64,000 nucleotides of DNA, taken from positions 186,001-250,000 of the forward strand of contig JANEZZ010000795.1 in the NCBI GenBank assembly GCA_026122225.1, in the 5' to 3' direction. The stretch is from Heloderma charlesbogerti (Eukaryota; Chordata; Lepidosauria; Squamata; Helodermatidae). The position numbers and the translations under genes are program-made. The notes beneath the pieces were generated by a model. It did no database searches. It was not told where the DNA came from and saw only the letters and a list, made by a program, of their open reading frames with translations. Positions 1-11,200 of this stretch are shown here, piece by piece; position 1 is the first letter of the stretch; every line of letters starts with the position of its first letter.

Positions 1-362
1 GAATCATTAAATAAAATCTGTCTGTTTTTAAAGCCTTGGGCAAATGAAAAGGTCTTTACCTGGCCCCTAATGGTTAGTGATGAAGGCATTAAGGAGAACT
101 CTTTGGGAAAGGCATTCCATAGTTGGGGGGCAACCACCAAGAGACCCTCTTCCTGGTCACCTCAGAAGGTGAGATGACCAAAGAAGGGCTCGGAAGGCCC
201 TCGGAAGAAGATTTAATCACGCGTGCCAGTTTGTATGGGATCAGGTGGGCCTTCAGATGGCCAGGTTCCAAGGTAGAAAGGCTTTGTTAAGGCCAGCACT
301 TTGGATGGTGCCTAGAAAAAAAATAGGTAGCCAGTGAGGGAAATCTTCCAGCCTTGGTAATA
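1..362 (-). mobile_element. L2/CR1-type LINE fragment (reverse), cut by the Tc1 insertion
   Basis: Read in reverse it shows degenerate traces of the reverse-transcriptase C-terminal tail found in the other L2-type fragments here (compare TRKRVSWWLPPNYGMPFP with [18 protein letters not shown] from the 11328-12125 fragment). It probably continues after the Tc1 copy at 2019-2185. Confidence 0.6.
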
Positions 363-364
363 TA

Positions 365-2016
365 CAGTCAGGGCCAGAAATACTGGAACAAGGATAACTG
401 TTTTGGCAGTTGGCTTCTGTACACCACCACATCGAAGTTGAAAGGAAACACACCCAGATGGGAGCGAAGTCAGGACTTTCAGCTGAAATTCAAGGGGTTT
501 GACAAAAGTGGGGCACTAACCATTCAGGAAGGACAGCCAGTGGCATACAGACACACACATCATTGGTGGCTCATAAGTAATGGAACAAACCAACATCATT
601 TCAAATTTAAGGATCGCCTTTAATACCTGGATGAAAATCCTTTGCAGTCAATGACTGCCTGAAGTCTGGAACCTATAGACATGACCAAATGCTGAGGTTC
701 CTCCCTCGAGATGCTTTGCGAGGCCTTTACTGCAGCTGCCTTCAGCTGCTGTTTGTTTGTGGGTCTTTCTGCCTTCAGTCTTGTCTTCAGTAGAAAAAGC
801 ATGCTTTATTGGGTGGAGATCAGGTGACTGACTTGGCCATTGAAGAACAGCCCACTTCTTTGCCTTGAGAAACTCTTGGGTAGCTTTTGCTGTATGTTGT
901 GGGTCATTATCCACCATCTGCAATATGAAGCGGCATCCTATCAGTTTGGCAGCATTCGGGTGAATCTGAGCAGAAAGTATAGCCCTATACACTTCAGAAT
1001 TCATCTTGCTGCTTTTATCAGCAGTCAGGTCATCAATAAACACCAGTGACCTGGCTCCACTGGCAGCCACACATGCCCATGCCATAACACTGCCTCCACC
1101 ATGTTTGACAGATGATGTGGTATGCTTTGGATCATGAGCTGTTCCTTTCCTTCTCCATACTTTTCTCTTCCCATCATTCTGGTACAAGTTAATCTTGGTT
1201 TCATCAGTCCAAAGAATCCTATTCCAGAACTGGGCAGGACTTTTTAGGTGTTTGCTGGCAAAGGCTAATCTTGCCTGTCTGTTCCTGAGCGTTTCCAGTG
1301 GTTTGCACCTTGTTGTGAAGCCTCTGTATTTACATTCATAAAGCTGTCTCTTGACTGTAGATGTTGACAGTGACATGCATACCTCCTCAAGAGCATTCTT
1401 CACCTGGCTAGATGTTGTGAAAGGGTTCCTCTTCACCCTGAGCAGAATTCTGCAGTCATCCACTTTAGTTGTCTTCCGTGGTCTTCCAGGCCTTTTGCTG
1501 TTGCTGAGCTTGCCAGTTAATTCCTTCTTTTTCAGGATGTTCCAAACTGTTGTGTTGGCCACTCCCACTGTTTTTGCTATCTCTCCGATGGGTTTATTGT
1601 TTCCTCAGCCTAATGATGGCCTCCTTCACTTGCATGGACACCTCTTTGGACCTCATGTTGGGAGTTCCAGTGAACAGCTACCAAATGCAAATGTAACACT
1701 CAGAACCACCTCCAGGCCTTTTATCCACTTGATTGGTCATAGGGTACCCAGGAAACAGGCCACACCTGGCCATGCAGCTGCTTGTCAGCCATTCGTTCCA
1801 TTACTTATGAGCCACCAACGATGGGTGTGTGTGTATGCTGCTGGCTGTACTTCCTAAATGGTTAGTGCCCCACTTTTGTCAAGCCCCTTGAATTACAGCT
1901 GAAAGTCCTGACTTTGCTCCCATCTGGGTGTGTTTCCTTTCAACTTCAATGTGGTGGTGTACAGAGGCCAACTGCCAAAACAGTTATCCTTGTTCCAATA
2001 TTTCTGGCCCTGACTG
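365..2016 (-). mobile_element. Tc1/mariner transposon, copy A (inactivated)
   Basis: About 1.65 kb, flanked by TA dinucleotides (363-364 and 2017-2018). Inverted ends start CAGTCAGGGCCAGAAATA and extend roughly 220 bp on each side, recalling long-TIR Tc1 elements. The reverse-strand transposase (about 648-1660) keeps LWTDETKINLY and [10 protein letters not shown], but the third catalytic residue is Lys (LHPIKHAF). It also has a 2-nt deletion near 1595-1602 at the N-terminus and another small deletion just after KHAF, so it is non-functional. It sits inside an older LINE. Confidence 0.93.
648..1660 (-). pseudogene. Tc1 transposase, broken (copy A)
   Basis: The longest intact frame is 306 codons. 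The helix-turn-helix region ([16 protein letters not shown]) and GRPRK motif are present. Compared with copy B it has lost 2 nt upstream (a stop follows in KQ) and 2 nt after the DDE region, and it has GAG changed to AAG at the catalytic Glu. Confidence 0.88.
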
Positions 2017-2018
2017 TA

Positions 2019-2185
2019 TATCCTCTTCAGTTGGACCCAGTCAATAACCTAACTGCCAGATTGTGCACTAATTGAAATGAAATGAATTGAGGACTACTCA
2101 TTGTAGTCTTCAAAGGCAGCCCCATGTACAACACATTGCAGTAGCCTAGTCTGGATGTTACCGGGACTGGGATAAGTGTAGCCAG
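2019..2185 (-). mobile_element. LINE fragment (reverse), continuation past Tc1 copy A
   Basis: It contains AAGGCAGCCCCATGTACAAC and CATTGCAGTAG, shared with the L2-type fragment near 11955-11990. It is probably the other side of the LINE interrupted by the Tc1 insertion. Confidence 0.55.
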
Positions 2186-2368
2186 GTGATCTGTTAATTG
2201 GAAGGTCTCTGATCATTTTCTCTGCTATCTTCAATTTCTCTTTCTAACCTACTAGCATGCTTTTTTCTTCTTATGCCAGATAGCTCATTAGAAGACAAGA
2301 AGGCAAAAGTCCATCACATTAATATGCCGGCAACAGTCTCTCACTCATCATCTTTGTTTTGACTCTAG

Positions 2369-2701
2369 CAATGACAGATCAAGGGAAGGAGCGAGAAGTG
2401 GGAGAAGAGGCAGACAAGGAGGTCCCTACTGGAATGGAGCCCCGCTTGGGAGAGCTCTCAGTCTCCGAGGTCACCAGTAATGCTGCCCACCTCTCATGGA
2501 GTGTCCCCATGGGAAGCTTTGATTCTTTCTCAGTCCAGTACAAGGATGCAGAGGGAAGACCCCAAGCGCTTCCTGTAGGAGGAGGTTCCCGTGAGGTCAT
2601 TGTCCCCAACCTGGTCCCCTCTCATAAATACAGGTTCAATCTCTACGGGATCTCTGGACAACAGCGTCTTGGACCCATCTCTGCCAATGCTGTGACAACA
2701 G
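2369..2701 (+). CDS. TNXB: TNXB exon, FN3 repeat a
   Basis: A 333-bp phase 1-1 exon encoding one whole FN3 repeat of 111 residues. It opens with an acidic linker of about 25 residues ([15 protein letters not shown]), then has [20 protein letters not shown] (B/C strands) and [11 protein letters not shown] near the end. The acceptor follows TTTTGACTCTAG and the donor is GTCAGC. It is the first TNXB exon in the window; its left intron contains the Tc1 copy at 365-2016. Confidence 0.92.
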
Positions 2702-5700
2702 GTCAGCAGATGTGCTAGAGGAGTGGGAGGGGAGCACAATTGGTTTCATCCTTACCACCCTTTAACTCAACCTTCCCACTTCATTAGGTTTTAGGTAAAC
2801 CTCTTGTCTCTGAAGGGATCATCATCCCTCCTTTTCTTTCCTCTTTGTCTGCCCATTTTTTTCTCCTGACAGGAAGAGCTACATGCATGACCCAGATCCA
2901 CAGGAATGCAGAAAAAGTGAATCAAGGGTACAGGATTCATCTGTTAGGCATATAATTCAGCTTCCTCCACTTATTAGCTTTTATTTACAAATAGAAAAGC
3001 AAGTTTCTAGCCCTTATGGTCCTGGAAGACACATTTGAAGCATTGTAGTTATGGTTCCAGAGTCCAGATTTTTCTATGGGCATTAGTACATCTTTCAAGA
3101 GGAAATAGCTTCTTTTCAAGCAACCTCTGAACTGCAGCCCTAATCTGAATAAGCACCATTTGCAATTCCCGTAAAAAAAACCTAAGAAGCAAGTTTCTGG
3201 ACCTTATGATTTGAAAGATAGGTCTGAAGAATTGTGGCTGGGCCATCAGGCATCCATATTTTGCAACTGGCCATTACAAAAACGTTGGTCCTCTTTAGTG
3301 TGAAACTAACTTCTCTTCAACAAGTCCCTGAACTTGAGCCCTTAAAAGATCCTCCGGAAACAAGCTGTGAGAGTGAAGCTTGCTTTGTCTCTGGAATAAG
3401 TACTCTAAAATGTAATAAGCTTAATTGAATTTTAGTCAATGCTTACCCAGACTCTGGTTTGGAATGCTGGAAATTGGGAGTCTTTGAGCATGTGCAAAAT
3501 TCTTTCCCCTCAGCACTTTGTGGCTAATGCCTAGTAATATCTCAGAAACCAGAAAGGTGACTGAATATTATTCCCAGTGGAGAAAGGACATTGGCTTTCA
3601 TTAAAAAAGATAAAAGCAGATATATCAAAAAGCCACAATGCCTGCTGAAATTTGGAAACCTGGGGGGCCCTCTCCTTGCCTAGCAAAACTAGGATAAATT
3701 AGTCAAAAGGGCAGATTAAATTATGCAAAATAAGAGAAATTATGCATATTTGTCCTATGTTCATAATGCATATAGGTCACTAGATCCATTTTTTCCTGGC
3801 ATGGAATTTCGATTTTCTAGAGGGCACAGGATTTCAGTTCTTTTATTGTAACCCACTCACAGCCCCACAAAACGGAAATGTCAACAACAGCTGAGATGTT
3901 TGCATGCTTTGCACATGTGGGCATTTTTCCTCTCTCCCTTTGAGGTCTCAAACAGGAAAAGGAGCTCTGCAAACGAGCATCTCATAGAGGCCAACACTGA
4001 AAAAATCCCTACTGCCACCACCCTTACTTCAAGGTCACATTCTTTCCTAGAAATCACATCTCAGGGTCTTCCATCCCTTTCCTCTCTTATTTTTGTAGCT
4101 GCAAAAACACCTGGGCATGCGGCAGAGAAGAAGCCAGAGGAAATGGTGGGCGAGAGTGTTCAGCCCAGCCTTGGAGACGTCACCGTCTCTGAGCTCACCC
4201 CAGATTCTCTCCTCCTCTCCTGGAGCATCCAGGAAGGCAGCTTTGACTCTTTCCTCATCCAGTACAAGGACGCCACAGGGAAGTTCCAGAAGTTACCAGT
4301 GGACGGAGCCATGCGCTCTCTTCACCTCTACAACCTCACGCCTTCACAGAGATACAAATTCAACGTCTTCGGAGTCTCTGGCTACAAGCGCCTTGGGCCT
4401 GTCTCGATTGACGCTGTCACAGGTCAGCAGAGGCTTTGCGTGGGCCCCTGGATGCCCACCATTTGGCTGCGTTGACACTATAAACCTAATCACCATGCCT
4501 CTCTCCCTAGGGTTGCTGATGGGTTTTGCTTTTTATCTGCATCCCTAACAGGTGCACAACAGGCAAGAATATGGCACGGGAAGCTTTTTCTGGGATTGTG
4601 GTGCAATGAAAGGCAGAGGAGCATCTCTGTCTAAAACAGTGGCTTTCAAACTTTCTACCTTCAGAGGAGGTACTCCAGAGTTGAGTTGACAAGAAGGACC
4701 ATAGCTCAGTGCAGAAGGTCCAAGATACCATCCCCAACATCTCCAAGTAGAGCTGGAAAAGGCACACACACACACACCCCTCATCTCAAACCTTGGAAAG
4801 CCACTACCAGCCATGACTGACTCAGTATAAGGCAGCTTCCTCTGATGTGTTCTAGAACCCCTGAGTGATTGCCAGACAATCCTGGAACATGTTCCCAAGA
4901 GCTGAGCTGAATGTTCTTCAGCTGGATTTTTACCTTGAAAGTAGTGGCTGTTCACAAGTGTTTACAGGCAGTCATTAAGGGCAAACAAAGCCACACACTT
5001 TGCATATTGCGACATGAGCAATCCTAGCCAATCAGGGATCACTGAACAATTTCTCCGCCCTTTTGCAATGATTAGTTCAAAGAGAGTGCAGGTCAGGCCT
5101 ATTGGGCTTATCAGTTCAGGTCCTTCTACAAACATCCTGGAATCCCTGACCCCCCAGAAAGTCCCCTGCCTCTAGTAGAGGACAAGTGTCTTTTAGGGAA
5201 GTCTTTCTTCCATAACTAATCTCATTGAGGAAGCAGTGATGAGCTTCCAAAGAACCCCAGGGTTCCTCCTTGGAGCACAAGTTTGAAAACTACTTTGTCT
5301 GAGGCAGCCTTCCCCAACCTCGTGCCCTCCAGATGCATTGGACTACAACCCCAGCATTCCCACCTGGTGCCCTCTAGCTGTGCTGGATTACAACTGCTAC
5401 CATCCCCAGCCAGCATGGCCTTTTCTCCATTTGAAACTACCATCACCACTCCATCTCCCAGACCTGAGGAATTTTAGTTCAAGCCTCCCCCACCGGCTTC
5501 CTCGACTCCTAATTCTTCTCTCCAACAGATTGGCTTTCCACATCAACTTGCTCCAAGCTGTGGTTCTTTAACTGTTATTCCATGTGTGTGTGTGTGTGTA
5601 TTAGGGTTTCTATTTGTGACAAGAACCTGCTTTTCTTGATCCTTCCCTTCCCACCCTTCTCTTCCCCTCTAGCTCCAGAAGCATCTCTGGGAGAAGTTAC

Positions 5701-8159
5701 TGTCCAGCCCAAGCTAGGAGACCTCTCTGCCTCCAAGGTCACCAGTGACTCAGTCAGTCTGTCCTGGAGCGTGCCTGCTGGGGGCTTCGACTCTTTCCTA
5801 GTCCAGTTCAGAGACGCGGAGGGCAAACCCCAGGTGTTGCCCCTCAGCGGTGATTCCCGCGACGTCACAGTGCCCAGTCTGGCTCCTTCCCACAGATACA
5901 AGTTCAACCTTTATGGCATTTCTGGGCACAAGCGTCTGGGTCCCATCTCCACAGATGCCGTCACAGGTCAGAGGGAATCTTTGCTGTGGGGACTTCTCAG
6001 TGGAGCCTGTTCTCTTTCCCCGGCTCACCTCTTTACTTCCTTAGGGAAGAAGTGTCTGTCTTCACACCAACTCTGACTTCAGCTTAACAAAAACTGTATT
6101 GTTACTGTAATGAATACAATTAACACAAACTGTATCATTTATATAGATAGATTATATTTCTATCCTGTTCTTCCCCCACAGAGATCAGGGCAACATACAT
6201 GATTCCTCCTAACTCATTTTATCCTCGTGACAATCCTACGAGATAGATTAGGCAGAGAGGAAGGGACTGGTACAAGTTCAATCCATAAGCTTTGTGGCTG
6301 AGCAGGGATTTGAATCCGAGTCTCCCCAGTTCTAGTCTAATCCAGGGGTGTAGAACCTCTTTCAGCTTAACGGCTGCATTCGGGGGCGGGGCGGGTTTGA
6401 AGGCAAAAGGGGTGAAGCCACAAAAAACCACCCCAGTACCTTAAAGCAACCATTCTTATGGGTCTTCATCTTTAAACCAGGTTTGAAGTGGACAGCCTTT
6501 CAAACATAGGACTGTCCTCTGCAAAAGAGGACACATCGTCACCCGGATAGTCTGAACTGTAATTTTCCCTGTTTATTTGACCAGATTAGGGCCTGCTCCA
6601 TCACCAGTATGTCCACAGTTTTCCTCACAAGATAAATATTTTGGGTGACTCGTTATTTCTATATAATTATCAAACTGAAGTAAGTTGAAAAATCAATGAA
6701 TAGGTTTGTTTCCCAAAAACGAAAGATGGAGAACAGATATGGTATGTAATTCGATAGCCTCTCATTTTAGTTATTTTTATTGTTTCCTTGTGCTTTGCAT
6801 TTGTTTTAAACTGTAACATTCACCAATGAAAATAGATTTATTTATCTTTTAAAGGCCACCTTTGCCTTTAAACTGATTACCTAGGGAGGTGGTGGGCGCT
6901 CCCACACTGGAGGCATTCAAGATGAAACTGGACAGCCACATGTCAGGGATGCTTTGAATTGGACTCCTGCATTGAGCAGGGGTTTGACTCAATGGTCTTA
7001 TAGGCCCCTTCCAACCCTACTATTTTATGATTCTATTATTCTTTGATTGTAATTATTAAATAATTTAAATAATTCAAGCACTATCTCCTTAGTAACTCTT
7101 CTCCTCAGCAAAGACTCACTATAGCATTTTCAGTCTGGCATCCCGTCTCTGTTGCAGCCGCAGACACTCAACCAGAAGGCAAAGCTCAGCTCAAGTTTGG
7201 CGAACTGTCAGCCCACGACGTCACATCAGAATCGGTCCTCCTCTCCTGGACTGTGGAGACCGGGAATTTTGACTCCTTTATCATCCAGTACCGGGACGCA
7301 GATGGGAAACCCCACGCTTTGCCTGTGGACGGGAGCTTGCGCTCACTGAGGCTCCACGACATGCTCCCCTCTCACAGATACCGGTTCAACCTCTACGGAG
7401 TTTCCGGACGCAAGCGCCTTGGGCCCATCTCCACGGAGGCTACGACAGGTCAGCTGTGGCCCAGTGGTAACCTAGCAACCATTTCTCTCTGTCATAATGC
7501 TTTTGCTTTCTAGGTCAGAAAATTATCTCCCCCACCCCACCCCCTCCTTTAAGCAAACTTGCACAGCCTTCAGAGTTGGAAAGATTATGCCTGCCCTGTC
7601 TGAATGAAGCCATGTCTGCTGGCACCCCTTGCTATGGCGCACCCCTATAGCTGCCTGAGGATAGTGTCTGTCCACTCCATTACCCTGGGGAGGTCTCTGC
7701 CCCACAGCAAAGAGGAGGGGGCAGGAGCCTACTAATCTCCCCTGGCTTCAAACTGTATGGACTGCAAAGCTATGAGCTGGTTAGGGAAGTCTGCCTCAAG
7801 TGGCTGAAGATGTTACTGCAGGCTTCAGCTGTATGGGCACATTAAAATTATTTAAAACTAATGAATGCATTACAAAAAACAAAATAACCCGAAGGTACAC
7901 AGCCCTAGGGTCCCCTCAGTATGTATGCCAGGTTTAGATGTCTTGGTAAATGCTCTCCCAAGGTGGCTTACATAAAAGAAAACTCTGCATGTTTACTCAG
8001 AAGTAAGACCCACTCTGTTTACTTGACCTCTTGATCATTTGTGAAGCTTTTTTCCAGGGCTGGAAGGGTTGCTATTGCAAAAGGACAGGGCAGGGAGATC
8101 TGATTCCGCCAGCCCAAGTTGCACATGCCTAAATCTGGATCCAACCCTACATTTTAGAT

Positions 8160-8206
<47 letters not shown>

Positions 8207-11200
8207 CACACAGCACTTGTTATAACCTTTGGTTTTAATTAGTCTTCAGTGGTCTCTGATCTGTAACACTCCCATTCTAACCCCAAGGATCACTATTTGA
8301 ATTACACACACGCTATTACATGCTGCTAGAGATAACTGCTCCCCCTAGTGTATCATGTGTAAATGTACCCTGCAATATAGCTTGTTGTACAATTAGACAT
8401 GGACATATAATCATAGGGTTGGAAGGGGCCTACAAGACCATCAAGTCCAACCCCCTGCTCAATACAAGAAGCCTGGTTCCCAGGCGATCTCCCATCCAAG
8501 TACTAACCAGGGCTGACCCTGCTTAGCTTACGAGATCAGATGAGATCAGGCGCATCCAGCCCTTCTTAAAGTTCGGGCTTTTCTACACAGGGTATTTATC
8601 ATGCGCTCATCATTCCCTTCTCACAATTTTTTATGGGTTCCTTAGACAATGTCATGACCCTCCAGTTTCACTTCTGTGTGTAAAGAGCACTTTTGGGGAG
8701 TGTTTTTAGAAGAGGGAAAATGCAGTATTTAATTGTGGAAGTGAAGGAAAAAAGTGAAGATTTTTCACTTGTGTATTTGCACTGTTCTGCTAAACTGCAG
8801 TGCCCCCTAGAGATTATATAGTGGAAGAGCAGGAAAGGAAACGCTCTTTGTGTAGCGCTCAGATTTCAGTTCTGTTACAAAACCAAAACTAGATACATCG
8901 GATTAACAGCCTCATGTAGAAAAGCTCTTACACTCTAGGAAAAAAACCCAGGATGTAATGTCGTCATCTTTATAGCAACCTTAAATTGTTATAAGGCAGG
9001 ATATAAATGTAATAATGAATAGTAAATAACTGTTTAACCTCACCTTCAAGAAGGAGGGTTTAAAACCTGAAGAATGGCAATCACTTTTTAAAAGTCTTTC
9101 CCCAAAACTCCCACAAAGGCAAAATATAGGGGGAACATAGGAGCGGTATTTTACCAGGGGCAGGCATCAGGAACAGGTCTGGCTCCATAACAACATAAAA
9201 AGAGCTGTGCTGGATCAAACCAAAGGCCTACCCAGTCCATCATCTTGTTCCCACACCAGATTCCCCAGTGGGAAGCTCACAAGCAGGCAGTGGTGCAATA
9301 GCACTTCCTGCTCATGTTCCGCAGCAACTGGTATTCAGAGAGATGCTGCCTCTGATACTGGACGTTAGCGTATAACCACCTCTCCCCAGCTTTGCTGTGC
9401 CTGTCATTTTTCTGACAGCTGCTGGGATGTGGGGAGGGGGCAAGTATATGGCTCAGGCAACTGTCATGAGAGATCGTGTAAAAACACACAACGTTGCTCA
9501 GCATCAATGCTCCCATCAACTTTAGACATCCCGTACCATTTAAAGTGAGAAAAAGGATGTCGGGAGATCCAATCACAGGTCTCCCTTGTCACATCCACCT
9601 TGGCCCTTAATTGGTCCTAAGAAAGGTATTGATGCGACTGTTGATCTTGGAGCTTCCCCAATGGACCAGCATAGCGGCCTGCGTGCCAATGTTGCTGTTG
9701 CTGGTTTTTCCACTGTGCCAAGAGAAAGGGCAGGCTCGTGTAATGTATTTATTTATTTAGGTATGTATTTATTATTTAAATTAGTTATATACTGCTTGAT
9801 ATCCTAAAACCTTTAAGCAGTTTACATAAAAGTACATATAAAACAATATAAAAACCAATGTAAAAACAATATAACATAATAAATGAATTACAAAAGTTAC
9901 AACTAGAATAACAAATTGCAAATCAGGGAAAAGCCTGAATAAACAGATATGTCTTCAAGAGGTGTTTAAAGCTCGCCACAATTTCCACCTCTTGAACCAC
10001 ACATGGGAGAGCCTTCCAGAAGGTGGGTGTCACTACTGAGAAGGCCCTCTTACGAGCTGTTACCTCATGATATACTTTTAGTTGTGGGACAACCAAGAAG
10101 GCCCATATCATCCAAAGAATGAATCGTCTGCCTCTCTCTTTTCTAAACCCAGCTGCTTCGGAACAGCTCGCCCCTCCACAGCCCAGTCTGGGGGAGCTCT
10201 CGGCCTCCGACATCAACAGCACATCTGTACATCTGTCTTGGACTGTCAAGACTGGGAATTTTGACTCCTTCATCATTCAGTACCGAGATGCAGAGGGCAA
10301 ACCCCAAGCATTGCCTGTGGACGCAAGCTCCCATGATGCTGTTGTCTCCAAGCTGGCACCTTCCCGTAGATACAAGTTCAACCTCTACGGCATCTCTGGA
10401 CGGAAGCGCTTTGGCCCCATCTCTTCCGAAGCAGCCACAGGTCAGAGACCCAGAATTTCTAGGGAGGATACAGAACTTCCTTTCCCCCTTCCCTGATTTT
10501 CTTCCTGATTTTTTTCCCTTCAAGGCCCTTTTTATCCAGCATTTCCAATATCTATAGCAGGGGTGGGGAACCTCAGGCCAAGAGCCAAATCTGGCCCTCG
10601 TAGGCTTCTCTGAGGACAAACCCCCTTTTCCTGGCCACACCCCCTTTCCCCCAATCTGATCAGTGCTTTGTAGATTTGTATAGTGCCAAACTGGTCAATG
10701 CCTTCAGGGAAGTTTACAATCATAAAACCAAGCAACAACAACAAAATACAACGATAGAAGTCAAAATGATACGATATTGAAGATTAAACTATTTAAAACA
10801 TTGAGGAGCTATCAGCAAAATTAATAATCAAACAACAGATTAAAGATTAAATGACTGCTTAAAGAAGATCTTAACCTGATCTCTAAATGTATATAATGAT
10901 GTTTGGTCATTTCCCGGCTTTTGTGCAGTTTTTTCCCCATTTTAAATGCTTGAAATGCTTCTCCTAACACTTGGTTACTGGCAGGGAGAGCTTTAAGGTA
11001 CAATGCGGTGGTACAGTGGGGGCTGGTGGCTCTAATGCCAGTGGGGCAGTGAATCCGCTCCGGCTTTCAATGAGAACCAGTCAGAACTCTAAAGGAGCTA
11101 TCCAAGGTGTTTGGGTAGCTCCTTTAGAGTTCTGACTGGTTCTGACTGAAACCCGGAGTGGATTTACTGCCCCACTGGCATCAGAGCCACCAGCCTCCAC

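Noticed and set aside
1351..1857. 168-codon plus-strand frame across Tc1 copy A
   Set aside because: It is antisense to the transposase and has no independent coding features.
1..2368. Further upstream TNXB FN3 exon
   Set aside because: No WSxP...FDSF or YxFNLYG-type sequence was found on the plus strand; the stretch is LINE and Tc1 sequence.
8158..8206. CRISPR-like regular array
   Set aside because: It is a simple (GATA)n microsatellite in a vertebrate intron.
10143..10640. 165-codon reverse frame over FN3 repeat e
   Set aside because: Shadow of the TNXB exon; similar antisense frames occur over the other FN3 exons.
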